Notes: a model not told the origin generated them from the letters alone. Shown: positions 10,690 through 22,525, counted from the stretch's first letter. The stretch: DNA of 64,000 nucleotides from Macrobrachium rosenbergii (GCF_040412425.1 NC_089756.1:7998726-8062725); one strand, 5' to 3'. Numbers and translations are program-made.

Positions 10690-11245
10690 CAAAATACTGC
10701 AATGAATGTGAGCCAGTTGTAAGAAAGGGCTCAAAATCCTTAGTTTACGATATGAGAATTACCAAAGTTCCCAGCTGTTTTTGTAACAACATTAAACAAT
10801 TATCCACGAAGAAAAATTCATGATCAGATCCGGCCAGAGACGTCTGCCGCTGCGTTATACGTTACGGTATTCGGCAATTTAATCCCTTTATTGATATCGA
10901 TATATAATTATTTTTTATTCATTTCATGTAAAGTTACAATTTAAAAGTCACCTTCCGTTGTCGACTTCATCTGTGCATCCATTTTCCAGTTTTATGGCAT
11001 TGTTTTTTAAAGAACCTCCATTTCTTCTAGCCATCCAGAGTCTATATTTGTTAAATGAATAATTTTTCGGAACAGCTTAACAACATTAAAGTAATAACGG
11101 TATTTAAATATAAAAATATATAGTATCCATCCGTACCCATTTTCAACAAAGCAGTTTTTCTTTCAGCAAAGAGTAAGGCGAGGCTTCCCGACTGAAGGTC
11201 AATGTTAAATGGTACATTTTTCATGCCACCGCAGTCACTGACACA
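10690..11245. other. Unannotated DNA
   Basis: AT-rich intergenic-looking sequence. No gene or repeat is identified. Confidence 0.4.
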
Positions 11246-11247
11246 GG

Positions 11248-11302
<55 letters not shown>
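11248..11302. repeat. (GA)n microsatellite
   Basis: Pure (GA)n, about 55 bp, immediately upstream of a SINE-like copy. Confidence 0.97.
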
Positions 11303-11304
<2 letters not shown>

Positions 11305-11324
11305 TAAAATAAACACATGTTAGG

Positions 11325-11570
11325 AAAGGCCAAGGGATGGGACCTAAGAGGTCATTCAGCACTGAAAGGGAAACTGAGAGTAAAGTTCTTAGAGGTGTAA
11401 GAGGAAGAAAACCTCGCAGTTGCCCCATGAAAAGTTGCCAGGAAAGTGTGGACAGTTAGATGGAAGAAAGATAATATAAACGAAGCTACAATAAAATAAA
11501 TGCTAGGGGCTGCAGCTAGGGGCCGAGGGGATGCTGCAAAGAACCCTTTCGGGCCATCTACCTGAGAAAG
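11325..11570 (+). repeat. Dispersed SINE-like repeat, copy 1
   Basis: This is one of seven copies of a ~300-bp family in the window. The shared order is GGCCAA.GGCCAAG, GGGACCTATGAGGTCATTCA, GCGCTGAAAGGGAAACTGAG, AGGAGGAAAACCTCGCAGTT, a middle of GTGGAAAGTAAGATGGA and GTTGCAGCTAGGGGCCGA, and a tail of GCTGCAAAGAACC. This copy is moderately diverged and lacks the last 60 bp. I recognise the family as common in decapod DNA but cannot assign it to a class. Confidence 0.85.
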
Positions 11571-11623
11571 CAAGAGTTAGGGATGGACAGAGGAATGTGC
11601 AATGGGTCCTTTGCGTCGTACTG

Positions 11624-11692
11624 CCTTAGTTAGTTAGTTAGTTAGTTAGTTGCTTAGTTAGTTGTTATTTAGTTGGTTAGTTAATTAGTTAC
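11624..11692. repeat. (TTAG)n short tandem repeat
   Basis: Imperfect (GTTA)n. It resembles the arthropod telomere unit TTAGG but lacks the fifth base and is internal. Confidence 0.9.
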
Positions 11693-11887
11693 AACTAGGT
11701 TGCCATAGTTGCGAATTCCTGGGAAGTTTGATGCATTCAGAAACGCGTGCGAAGGTTACAGCGCCCATTTGGGAAGATTAAGCAAGACACGATAACCCAG
11801 ACAAAATTGTAATTCGTTGCATTAAGGTAAATAACTAATTTAATAATTTATTGTGTGGTTATTGCTAGGCAGAACAAAATAGAACAT

Positions 11888-12145
11888 AGCATTTAAGCCA
11901 AAGGTCAAGCGCTAAGATCTATGAGGTCATTCAGCGCTGAAACGGAAACTGACGGTAGGAAGGTCTACGCTGCAACAGGAGGAAAACCTCGCAGTTGCAC
12001 TATGAATCAATTGTTAGGAGAGGGTGGAAGTAAGATGAGAAGGAAGAAAGGAAATATGAACGGAGATACAGTAAAAGGAATGAAAGGAAGTTTGGCTAAT
12101 GAAAGGTTAAAGCCAGCAAAAATGAAAAGACACCTGCAAAGAACA
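11888..12145 (+). repeat. Dispersed SINE-like repeat, copy 2
   Basis: Same family and strand as copy 1, about 300 bp downstream. It retains CTATGAGGTCATTCAGCGCT, AAAACCTCGCAGTTGCACTA and GAACGGAGATACAGTAAAAG. The 3' portion is diverged (CACCTGCAAAGAACACC). Confidence 0.85.
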
Positions 12146-12149
12146 CCAG

Positions 12150-13850
12150 TCATTCAAGAAATAAACCAATAGGGCTTTTTGCCAATGTTTCAAAAATAAA
12201 ATTTTCTCTCGGTCGTTAAAGGACAATAGCAAACCTGATAGCAAAAATGTTGCATTGCCTGTAAAAGCTCAAATGGCATCATATGAGGTTGCATATCTAA
12301 TCGCTCAAGATTGGTAAAAAAGCCAACTACACAATAAGACAAAAACAAATTACTCAAAAACCTGCTGAACTGGCAATGCCATACCAGCTTCTATTCATGG
12401 AGAAAAGATGCACTGAGAGGAGAATCCATACCCTGATAAACAATAATTGAAATGAGATTTATAGATTTGTTGGTGACAAACATCTTCGTTTCAAATGATG
12501 GAAAGAGTTAAAAATGTAAATTAAAAGCACAATTAGATTAAATCAACCGACATTTTTAGTTATTCAAATTACTTGCATTTATAAGATATAGACTTCAATG
12601 GAAAATTGAATGAAGATATGTTGTTTTGCTTATGACGCTAGAAGACGAAGTTCTGGAATTATATTTCAAAACACAACATTAGATAAAAACTTTCCTTGGA
12701 ACTTGATCCATTTTAAGGTTAAAGATGGAGCCAGGGCAATGTTAGGTAAAAATAAAGCAAAGGTACATAACGCAATCGTTAACAAATACGTTTTAAAATT
12801 TTAGACCCTCGCATTTTAATAATTGTTCTTACATTTTTATCTGTTTTTGATAAATGCTGTCAAAATCTCAACTTTCTAAAATTCGCCCTTTGATCTTATT
12901 TGCTTCACTGTAATGAACACTCATACCATTCATTTTGCTTGAACTGCAATTAAATGGCTCTCCAAGGAAAAGTTTTCACACGGCTGTCCATATAAATGAG
13001 GTTCAGCCTATTCAATAATTCATAAAAATTTAATAATGAATAATAACTAATTAACAATAATGCTAATAGATTTATCATGCATTTTTGATAAACTCAATGA
13101 GTTAAAATCCACAATTTTAGTAAATATAATTAAACACAAATATTTTGTTTTTTATTGTTCAACAAGATAACTAATAATCTCAATAATAATAATGAAGCAA
13201 TGGCATTTCATTAAGGAGAAAATGAGCAACTGACTTGAAATTTTTCCTGAACACCTTCCCAAGACGAGCATCTAAAGAAAATGCAGTAATTCTGGATAAT
13301 TTCAAGAGAATAATAGTTAATCATCTTCCAAATTCTTATTTTACTTTTAAAAAATGCGACTTTTAGAAGAGTCAGATCTTAAAACAGTATGATTGGATCA
13401 CTAATACCATTTCACTGCTACTCGATGGAAATCATCATTTATCTGGCATCTGACCAATCGATTAAAAAGAGAAAACGTTTACCCATCTTCTGGTCTATCG
13501 GAGGACTAAGGAATACTCAAGTTTGGGTTAACAATTCATTGAATGAGTTTTGGATATCAGTATCGGAGGAAATGCTGGTTTATCAATGAAACTGAATATC
13601 TTAACACCGTTTGGATCGATTATCTCTACTACAAAGCCAAACAACGACAGTAACTGCCATTTGTTTATTTCAAAAATAAAAATGAACAATCGATTGAGTG
13701 TATCAGATTGATCTGCAAAATTAAGGCACTTTCCAGATATCATGCTTGGGATTTGAGATGTTATGTTCAAATAAACAAGCCCATTCATCCCATTAAATTA
13801 AACAAGGTTAGTTTGTAGTTACTTTAAAAATGTTTTAAAGCAAAGCAAAC
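12150..13850. other. Unannotated AT-rich DNA
   Basis: About 1.7 kb without recognisable coding, repeat or mobile sequence. Open stretches of 60-86 codons exist but match nothing I know and are expected by chance. A diverged DNA transposon interior cannot be excluded. Confidence 0.4.
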
Positions 13851-13853
13851 AAT

Positions 13854-13856
<3 letters not shown>

Positions 13857-13899
<43 letters not shown>

Positions 13900-14065
13900 T
13901 CTCTATCTATATATATATATATATATATATAACACACAAATATCCTTTTTGTGTTTATATATATAATATATATACACACACATATACATACATATATATA
14001 TATATATAATGGATATATATATATATATTTGTATGTGTTCATATTATATATATATTATATTCCCT
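13857..14065. repeat. (CT)n followed by interrupted (TA)n
   Basis: (CT)n at 13857-13896, then several (TA)n blocks between 13905 and 14060 with GTGT and CACACA interruptions. Confidence 0.95.
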
Positions 14066-14189
14066 GTTCGACCTCTCTTATAAAAGCTTTAATGTATATA
14101 CAAGAAAATCTTTATTACTGAGGAGGGCAAATATTTTTGCCTGGAAAGAAGCGAGCAAAATGTTTGATTTAAGTTTTCATGGGTCATAC

Positions 14190-14216
14190 GCCAACTGCCA
14201 AGTTTGGGAACCCCTG
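14190..14216 (-). mobile_element. Possible hAT-type terminal inverted repeat
   Basis: The reverse strand reads CAGGGGTTCCCAAACTTGGC, a form common at hAT transposon ends. I did not find the partner end or an 8-bp duplication, so this is a lone terminus or a coincidence. The element body, if any, would lie to the left. Confidence 0.35.
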
Positions 14217-15300
14217 GCCTTAGGGCCATAAATCAGGGACAGGTTCTGCTAGGACAGACCTTAAAGGTGCTGTTCCTACAGCTTAGTCTTCTCTGTCCTG
14301 TGTACTGGCGACTCTATTGTCATTTCAGGTCAAGCCCTGGATAGGCAGAGATTTGAAGCGAGTATGCGAGAAATTGCCCGCCTCTGGACTCTCCACGTAG
14401 TCGCCACAGCGTCCGGATGTGACCAGGCGGCTGTCCAAGCATTCTTTGTTTTTCCCTCCTTCGTTCAAACCAAGAAGAAAATTGCTGTTTCAACAGACAA
14501 GGAATCTCATGCAACTGATCACTGCATTAGCTAACCTAGCGGTAAGTCTGAATTGACAAGTGCTCTCAGCTCTCTTTCCCTTCGACTGAAACTCTCATTT
14601 TCCTTGTTCAAGTTTTTCTCTCTTAAACAGTTGCTTACTAAGAAAGCCTAGTAAAACATATCCCATTTACGAAGTCATCTATCAAGTACAATTACTTGTT
14701 GTCTAGTGAAGTCACATAACTTATCCTCCATGGTGTTAAAAGTATTATTCCTAACTTAAGAAGTCATCCCCCTTGTGATTAAGTAATGACAAGTGAGAGT
14801 TTCTGTAATGCAAGATTGTTATCCAGATATGTCTTTTCCAGAATTATGTACGCCTTGGGCCTGCGCAACATCCTCTTTCTTGGAGAAGAATCTGCATCAT
14901 TAGTACCAAGAAGCCTTAATTCGACCTTGCAGTAAATTTTTGATACAGTGTCTGAGAGACATATAAATCTGTTGCCTTCATTCTATGAAGCAATAAGTGT
15001 GTCCTAAGTCAGACTATATGCTGAACTGCTGTTAGCTCCAGTAAATAACCCATTTCATTTTATTTTACATTTTTTTGGGCTGAAACTAGTGTTCCAGTAA
15101 GTTTGCTGAATTCATTCATGTGGTTATAAATAAACCTCTATTCTTTGTTAACGAGTGTTAACTGGTGACCTGATCTATTCAATATCTGTCCTTTAGAGTT
15201 AATGTTAGCCTTAACTGACAGATTTGCGTGGGTCTTAGGTAAAGCAAGGCAATATAGATTAAAGTAACTAAATATTAAACTCCCATTAGAACAAAGGACC
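14217..15300. other. Unannotated DNA
   Basis: A GC-richer patch at 14330-14470 has a short open frame on either strand but no known domain. The rest is AT-rich with no repeat found. Confidence 0.4.
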
Positions 15301-15312
15301 CACACACACACA

Positions 15313-15406
<94 letters not shown>

Positions 15407-15432
15407 GTATATGTATAGTGTGTGTGTGTGAG
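15301..15432. repeat. (CA)n-(TA)n-(TG)n compound microsatellite
   Basis: CACACA at the left, (AT)n at 15318-15400, GTATATGTATATG, then TGTGTGTG. The whole is roughly palindromic, as expected for dinucleotides. Confidence 0.96.
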
Positions 15433-15940
15433 TGGGTGCTAGGGAAGTAGGCTCTACACAATATTAAATGTACTGAGAAGAACTGAAATGACTTCGTGCA
15501 GAATAAAGATAAAATGTAACAGTGAAAAAATGCAAAAGGACACTTTAGAAACTACGACCATTTAGCGTATACTGAAAAGCCACTATATCAGTACTTCTGC
15601 GTTTGTACGCTTGTCAGTGTGTCCGTAGCTTGAAAACTATCTATGTATCTGTCTGTGTATACAAAGACCTCGTTTGTGTATGTGCACACACAAACACCTC
15701 ACCATCACGGGTAAAACACAAAAACCCTGACGCAGACGACACCGAAGTGTGTATGGCCACGAGGGGAAACGAAAACGCAGATACCCAGTGAGATATTTCG
15801 TCTTCTGCCGAAGACAACGCCACAGGAACTTTGACAATGTCCTTGGAATAAGAGGCAAGATTTCGGCGAGCTTTTCCCTCGGGGGGCCCTTGAACTCTAT
15901 AGCTTTTTCCAACCTTCTCTCGTATGCAAAGAAATACCCA
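15433..15940. other. Unannotated DNA
   Basis: Nothing recognised apart from short CA runs. Confidence 0.4.
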
Positions 15941-15944
15941 GACG

Positions 15945-16375
15945 AGAGAAAACATGGACAGGAGAAAAGTACAGATAGAAGACAAACGTACGGAGAGGAG
16001 AAGAGGAAAATACGGATGGGAAATGAGAAGAATATGGATAGGCGAAGAGAAAATACGGATAGAAGAGAAAAAAGGAAATGGAAAGAGAAAAATAAGAATA
16101 TTAGAGATAGGAAAAGAATGGAGAAAAATACGGATAGGAGAAGAGAAATGTACGGATAGAAGAGAAAAATACGGGCAGAAGAGAAAAATACGGGTAGGAA
16201 AAGAGAAAAATACGGATAGAAGAGGAAAATGTGGATAAGAGAACAGAAAAATACAGACAGGAGAGGAGAAAATACGGATTCAAGAGCAAAATACGGATAA
16301 GAAAAAAGAGCAACAAGGATAGGAAAAGAGAAAAATACGGATAGAACAGGAGATAAATAGGGACAGGAGAAATGC
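15945..16375 (+). repeat. Purine-rich degenerate minisatellite, ~20-25 bp unit
   Basis: Units of the form AATACGGATAGAAGAGAAAA are repeated about twenty times with variable length. The plus strand is almost free of pyrimidines apart from the ACGGAT core. The complementary strand stays open in more than one frame because stop codons are rare in TCTC-type sequence. Confidence 0.9.
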
Positions 16376-16636
16376 TGAAATGTAGAGACGCCTCTGAAAA
16401 TATGTATGAACGTGAATATCCGCATAACTGACAGACTTCCTTCGAAAGGATGAATATTAGGCGACTCATTAAACATGAATGATCTCTGACGTAGAGGACT
16501 GGCAGATTTGTTACGGAAAATATGGAGTTCGGATGACTGAAAATACTTGGATGAAAGAAAGACAGAACTTGTCCATTTGTCTTACTAATGATCAGGTGAC
16601 TCTTACGCTAACTACATTCCTGATTATTATTATTGG
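16376..16636. other. Unannotated spacer
   Basis: No feature recognised. Confidence 0.4.
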
Positions 16637-18955
16637 TTTTGTTAAACAAAATGGCAGTTCCAACAGCATTTATTTTATATAGTAAAAGTAAAAGCTCAAT
16701 TCGTCTTATCAATTGCTTTTCTTGCGCTGGAATGGTTGCAAGCAATTGACCGATATTCATTTCCGATGGTTTAGTGATGTGTAGGAGGTAGTTCTCGTGG
16801 GGTGTCGACTAGTTTCGCCCTTCTCGTTAGGGCATCATTCAGGACGGGATCGCAGAATGCAATGGCTGTAATGCAATGCAATGCAATGAGGGGGGGAATA
16901 GGATAGAGTGAGGGTTCGATTACAAATCGATTTAAACCCCTAAGGGTCCCCCGGAAGGAAGGTAAGGTTTGGAAGGGGGGGTGAAATGAAGGTATAAGGG
17001 GAAGGATAAAAGAATGAGACAGACTCATTTGTCGCTGTGTGAAATGTGATGTTTTTAGTTCTTTATTTTAATGTTGATGTTGGTTCGATCTGTTGAGTGA
17101 CGTGAAATAATTAAAACTGTATTAGGAGGCTTGAGAAGGTTTTACTAGTTTAAGGTTCCAATATTGGATCGTCCTCCCTCTCTCCCTCCCTGGGAGGGTA
17201 GGGGGGCGACTCAGACCACGGTGCTATACAGAAGTTAGGTATGTGCTTATGTTAGTATGTTATGGCTGTAATGCGTGGATTTTTCATCTTTTATCCGTGT
17301 CTGTTGGTTTGTGGAGTTAGTCGCTTCATTTTCATTGGCTATCCGGCCGTGACGTCATCGGAAAGGCGGCTCCTGATTGGTTGTCTTCTCCTCGATCTAA
17401 GCCAACTGCTGATCGGCGACGTTGCAATTTCTCGAGGAAGGCGGATTAACCGATCGTTCTCAAGGTGAAGGGCGGCGCCTCTGCCGTCCTCAGGTGTTGG
17501 AAGGGCGTCCTCGGGGTGAGGGTTAAAGTCGTCCTCGACGTCGGGGCGTCTTTGAGTCGTAGGTGGGTGCGAGGGGCGATCTTGCAAATCGTCCTCGGGG
17601 TGAGATCTCACTAGGCGATCACCCTCGGTGCTCTGGAGGTCGTCCTCAAGGAGCGTAGGTTGGGATGACGGTCTTGCCTGGTTGTCCTCGGCTTTCCTGA
17701 CGGCTGAAGGGAGAAGGAAGGTCTCCTGAGTCACATTAAGGCTCGGTTTTTCCTTCCCCATGTGGAGCGCCTCAAGGACGCGAAGACGACGAAGGTCGCG
17801 GGCGCTGTCAATAATTTCAAAATGTCCGACAATGTCGCTGCGGCGGATCCTCTGGTTGTGGGCAGTCTTACAGTGATTAAAGATGGTTCCCTACTGGGCA
17901 TGGCAGGAGATCCGTTTGGAGAGGCGCATGGATGTCATGCTGATGTAAGTTCCGGGGCATCCTCGGAAAGGCACGTGTATCGGTATATGACATTCGTCCT
18001 CTTCATGGGATCTTGGGGAGGGGCAGGGTTGTTCTTCGTCACTAGACTGCATGTCTTCTTGCTCCTGTAGAAGATAACCAGTTGGATCTTCTTGCTGCTG
18101 TCGGTGGGGGTGACGGTGTCCCTAATGATACTTTTCAGGGCCCGTTCGTCCTCCTTATATCGCGAGTGGTCATTCATTCCCTTTGTAGAAGAGGGTGATC
18201 ATCTCTGGTGTATCTTGTCTCTCCTCTTGGTTGTACCACTTCTCCATCGTCCTTCTGTAGGCGGCCTGGGTGCTCCTGTTGGGATGACCATTATTAACTA
18301 TTACCATTATTAACTAATACCTGGGAGGCCCGCTCCATTTCACCGAGGACGACCTGCAAGATCGCCCCTCGCACCCACCTACGACTCAAAGACGCCCCGA
18401 CGTCGAGGACGACTTTAACCCTCGCCCCGAGGACGCCCTTCCAACACCTGAGGAAGGCAGAGGCGCCGCCCTTCACCTTGAGAACGATCGGTTAATCCAC
18501 CTTCCTCGAGAAATTGCACCGTCGCCGATCAGCAGTGGGCTTAGATCGAGGAGAAGACAACCAATCAGGAGCCGCCTTTCCGATGACGTCACGGCCGGAT
18601 AGCCAATGAAAATGAAGCGACTAACTCCACAAACCAACAGACACGGATAAAAGATGAAAAATCCACGCATTACAGTCTATCCTATCCCCCCCCCCGTCCT
18701 CTCATTGCATTCCATTGCATGACAGCCATTGCATTCTGCGATTCTGTCCTGAATGATGCCCTAACGAGAAGGGCGAAACTAGTCGACACCCCACGAGAAC
18801 TACTACTCCTACACATCACTAAACCACAGGAAATGAATATCGGTCAATTGCTTGCAACCATTCCAGTGCAAGAAAAGCAACTGATAAGACGAATTGAGCT
18901 TTTACTATATAAAATAAATGCTGTTGGAACTGCCATTTTGTTTGACAAAACCTGT
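16637..18955 (-). mobile_element. PLE-1: Penelope-like element remnant between long inverted arms
   Basis: The left arm has two pieces, 16637-16915 and 17257-17640. The right arm 18310-18955 is their contiguous reverse complement. Outer phrases match as AAATGGCAGTTCCAACAGCA (left) against its complement at about 18925-18945, and inner phrases as GACGTCATCGGAAAGGCGGC (17351) against its complement near 18580. Between the arms is the C-terminal coding remnant of a Penelope retroelement on the reverse strand. The left arm carries about 340 bp (16916-17256) absent from the right. Inverted terminal copies are a known arrangement for Penelope elements. Confidence 0.85.
17690..18300 (-). pseudogene. 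Penelope C-terminal region with GIY-YIG-like endonuclease remnant
   Basis: The reverse strand reads through EKWYNQEERQDTPEMITLFY, SIIRDTVTPTDSSKKIQLVI, TNVIYRYTC and, further on, PSLNVTQETFLLPS near 17720. In Penelope elements this region follows the reverse transcriptase. The NVIYRYTC segment opens the GIY-YIG nuclease, and the NVTQET segment lies near the protein end. A frame change separates the pieces (about 17940 and 17760). The RT is missing, so the copy is 5'-truncated. Confidence 0.8.
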
Positions 18956-18967
18956 ATTAAAGGTCTT

Positions 18968-19490
18968 TTTCCTAATATTATTATTATTATCATCCAGATT
19001 ATGAACCCTATTCATAAAGAACAGACCCACAGAGGTCATTATTATTATTATCATTCAGACGAGCTCTATTCATATGGAGTAAGTAAGTATACCTTAGTTT
19101 TACCAGACCACTGAGCTGATTAACAACAAGACTACAGGGGCCATTCATTTGCAAGAAGTAATAGGAGGTATAGTAATAAGAAATACAGAGAGGAGAGATC
19201 ACTTATTAGAAAAGAAAAAATAAATTAATAAATAAGTAGCCTAGATAAAAATGTAAGTAAATTATTAAAATACAAGCAAAATGGTTTTGGTAGTAATGCG
19301 TTGCATTTTGAGGTCCCAGTTGAACAATGTCCTCTGGGAGGCTGTTCCACAGTACAGCGGTGTGAGAGATAATGGACCTCTGGAACTGAGAAGTTCGACA
19401 GCGAGGCCCATTAACTGCATATTGGTGCTGCCGTCCAGCAAATCTGTTCGCTCTCGGCGGGAAAAGAGGATCAGGGATCAACTGTGAATG
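18968..19490 (-). mobile_element. LINE-B 3' end, copy 1 (with internal repeat fragments)
   Basis: The reverse strand encodes RANRFAGRQHQYAVNGPRC and TAVLWNSLPEDIVQL, the typical end of a LINE reverse-transcriptase polyprotein. It then runs through a 3' UTR to AAT-rich tails at about 19030-19050 and 18976-18990. Two tail segments (both containing CTATTCAT..GGA) are arranged in tandem. A 45-bp piece at 19085-19130 (AGTATACCTTAGTTTTACCA) matches the SINE at 60366-60643. Confidence 0.8.
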
Positions 19491-19690
19491 TGAAAGATCT
19501 CAGTTAGGTCTATTTTCGTTGTATTTTTTTTTTTTTCAGTAAATGTTATGAAACTGGGTTCAGACAGTAAAGATATATTTTTTTAACATTTTCAATAGTC
19601 GCTTTTAGGTAAATATCAATGGGATTTCTTCAAAAATAAGTTACTGGTAATCAACATGATAATGGGCGGAAAAATATTATTTCATACTCT
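19491..19690. other. Unannotated spacer
   Basis: T-rich, no feature. Confidence 0.4.
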
Positions 19691-19694
19691 TATA

Positions 19695-19903
<209 letters not shown>

Positions 19904-19912
19904 AGCCTTTCC

Positions 19913-20252
19913 AGGTTATAGGACAAAATTAGGCACGTGCTGTGTTGATCCCATGGACGAAGTTCTAAAAGAATTGATGAGATTGTACAGAAAGAAGGAC
20001 ATTTCAACCAAAAGGTTGTTAATGTAAGAGTGAGACACCTACGATTTTATGTAACACACACAAACGCGCACACACACACATATATATGTGTGTATATATA
20101 TGTGTGTGTGTTACATAAAATCGTAGGTGTCTCACTCTGCACTAACAACCTTCTGGTTGAAATTTCCTATCTTTCCGTACGATCTCATCAGTTCATTTAG
20201 AACTTAGTCCAAGAGATCAACACAGCACGTGCCTAATTTTATCCTATAACCT
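19913..20252. repeat. Palindromic element, ~150-bp arms
   Basis: The left arm 19913-20062 (AGGTTATAGGACAAAATTAG...) and the right arm 20102-20252 are near-perfect reverse complements. The loop of about 39 bp is CA/TA/TG dinucleotide sequence. The left edge sits within 12 bp of a long (TA)n tract. No protein is encoded. The arms differ by scattered substitutions, so the structure is not brand new. Confidence 0.93.
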
Positions 20253-20429
20253 GTAAATCGCTATAATATGAAATTTGCAAGTTTCAAAAGTTAAAAGGAT
20301 TAATTTAAGCGTTCGCATATTTACGCATAGGATAAATAAATTCAGTGTTTTACCCACTTTCAATCTTCCAGTGGTGGATGACTTCCAAGAACTGTATACA
20401 AAAATTAAACGTTGAATATTAACGATATT

Positions 20430-20830
20430 CCAAAGCATCAGGCGAAATCCAATTAAATGCTGAATATTAATGAAACATCCCAAATCATCAGACGAAATCT
20501 AAATCTCCATCTCGTCCACATGACAAAGATCAGAGAAAGGCTGAAGATGATCACTGCTGGTGGTTACTCAGACGAACACCATTATTAGAAAGATTGATTC
20601 AGAGTCTTCCCCTTCCCCCCACTCCAACTGCCACCCCCCAACCCCCAAGGCCTCCCTCCCTTAAAACGTTGAGTATTAATGAAACATCCCTCATCATCAG
20701 ACGAAATCTAAATTCTCATCTTGCTCACCCTGACAAAGATCATGGAAAGGCTGAAGATGATAACTCAGACCAGCACCATTAATATAACGAATGATTCCGA
20801 GTCCCCGCGCCCCCCGGCCTCCAAGCCTCC
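20430..20830 (+). repeat. Diverged tandem duplication, ~200-bp unit
   Basis: Unit 1 (about 20457-20655) and unit 2 (about 20665-20825) share GAATATTAATGAAACATCCC, CATCAGACGAAATCTAAAT, TGACAAAGATCA and GGAAAGGCTGAAGATGAT, and both end in a C-rich stretch. Confidence 0.85.
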
Positions 20831-21188
20831 CTGCCACATTCCTCTCGAGGCTGGAGCTGATGCTGCTCTCATTAATCGAGATGACCGAATTGACCACATT
20901 AGTATCTGTAATTGGTGCGCCCGACCCATTGACGCTGGGGAGACGTAACTTTAATCATGAGATCTGACCTGATTGCCGTTCATTAGGACGAGGAGGAGGA
21001 CTGCTCTCTCGTTATTCAGTTTCCAGGTTTCTGGAAATGCTTGCGAATGAGTGAGGAGGTCTGGATGGGCTTGTTCTATAGCTGTCCAGTTACGGAAACC
21101 AAACTTCTGACTCTGGAGCGGTTTGATTTGTAAAGTAAAGTGAAGTGTCGCAGGCCACTTGCTTTGAGGTCTGCTAACGGCGTTATTT
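20831..21188. other. Unannotated DNA
   Basis: No gene or repeat recognised. Confidence 0.4.
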
Positions 21189-21189
21189 A

Positions 21190-21480
21190 GAATAGAATAT
21201 ATAGGATTTAGGCCAAGCACTGGGACCTATGAGATCATTCAGAGCTGAAATGGAAACAGTAAAAAGGTTTGAAAGGTATAACAGAAAGAAAACCTAGCCG
21301 TTGCACTTTGAGTAAATTTGTTAAAAGAGGGTGGAAAGGAATATGGAAGAAAGAGGTATAGTAAAAGGCATGAAAAAGGTTGCAGCTAGGAGCCGAATGA
21401 ACGCTGCAAAGAACCTTAAGTAATGCCTACAATGCATTGCATGAGGTGCACTGATGGCAGACCCCCTTACAGAGGACAGC
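21190..21480 (+). repeat. Dispersed SINE-like repeat, copy 3
   Basis: Nearly full-length member with TTTAGGCCAAGCACTGGGAC, CTATGAGATCATTCAGAGCT, AGAAAACCTAGCCGTTGCAC and the tail TAATGCCTACAATGCATTGC. It has several small deletions. Confidence 0.88.
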
Positions 21481-21890
21481 ATTATTTAAATCATTATTCA
21501 AATGCACGAATTTGCGAAATTTAGATAAAGCATCGTGAAACGACATCTACCAGGGGTTAAGCATAATGTCAGCAACCTCGTGTTAAGCATGGGCGCTTTG
21601 AAAAATGTCAAAAGATTTTACTTAATTCCGATTACAATTATTTATTTCGCACTGTCACTTGTATTATCATTTTACAGACACAATAACACATGCAGTTTTT
21701 ACAGACTGACCGTCAACTTCAGTTTTGATGTAATGAATAGATAACTTCATCAGAAAATTGTTTAACTGGAAAACGAACTTACCATTTCTATCATTTTTCA
21801 AAGAGCTGGAAAAAATTAAGTTAAAATTTATTATTAAAAGACAAAGTATATTTCGACCAATCAAACAAAACGATGGAAAAAACACGAAAT
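21481..21890. other. Unannotated DNA
   Basis: No feature recognised. Confidence 0.4.
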
Positions 21891-21892
21891 GA

Positions 21893-21927
21893 AACTCTCT
21901 CTCTCTAGCGCGCGCGCGCGCGCTCGC
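21893..21927. repeat. (CT)n followed by (CG)n tract
   Basis: CTCTCTCTCTCT then AGCGCGCGCGCGCGCGCTCG. A pure (CG)8 run is unusual in this AT-rich window. Confidence 0.95.
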
Positions 21928-21929
21928 TT

Positions 21930-22380
21930 TCTGTTTTAGACTATATTAGTTCCTAAGAAGTTTGTTCGTTAATAACTTCCGAGAATAAGTTGAGAAAATG
22001 GGAGGTTCATTTTTCTTATTTCTCTCGGAAGCATCGTATTTCACATTAATTCCCGAATTATTTCAATAAAGAACGCATTAACATCTAATTTACTCGCGAG
22101 GGGGAGCGGAATATTATACTCACGCAGCCTCTAATTAGGTAAAAGATGTAAGTACACCTTTTGGAAATATTAGCAAGTGACTCATGTCTGCCAATAATGT
22201 ATGCACTTAAGTAATATACACTGAAGTAACTTAAGGGGAATCCTTAAGAGGTCTGGGTCTGGCAATAATTTTGATGATTCGCTGATCACGTGCAAAATCG
22301 AGATGAAACCGAAATTCAAAGACTTTTTTTCTTAGTTTATACTCAAAAAAGTTCTTTTCCTAACCATGTGCTAAAACATA
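21930..22380. other. Unannotated DNA
   Basis: No feature recognised. Confidence 0.4.
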
Positions 22381-22384
22381 CATA

Positions 22385-22433
22385 CACACACAAATATATA
22401 TATATATATAAATATAAATATATATATACATAC

Positions 22434-22522
<89 letters not shown>
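22385..22522. repeat. (TA)n microsatellite, left of PLE-2
   Basis: Interrupted (TA)n to 22435, then pure (AT)n to 22522, about 30 bp before the PLE-2 left arm. Confidence 0.97.

Positions 22523-22525
<3 letters not shown>

Noticed and set aside
11624..11692. (TTAG)n as interstitial telomere repeat
   Set aside because: The arthropod unit is TTAGG; here the repeat is four bases and imperfect.
12610..12804. 64-codon open frame
   Set aside because: Length is expected by chance and nothing in the residues matches a family I know.
15637..16476. 279-codon open frame on the reverse strand
   Set aside because: Most of it is the pyrimidine strand of the minisatellite at 15945-16375; composition is almost only Phe, Ser, Leu, Ile and Tyr, with no domain.
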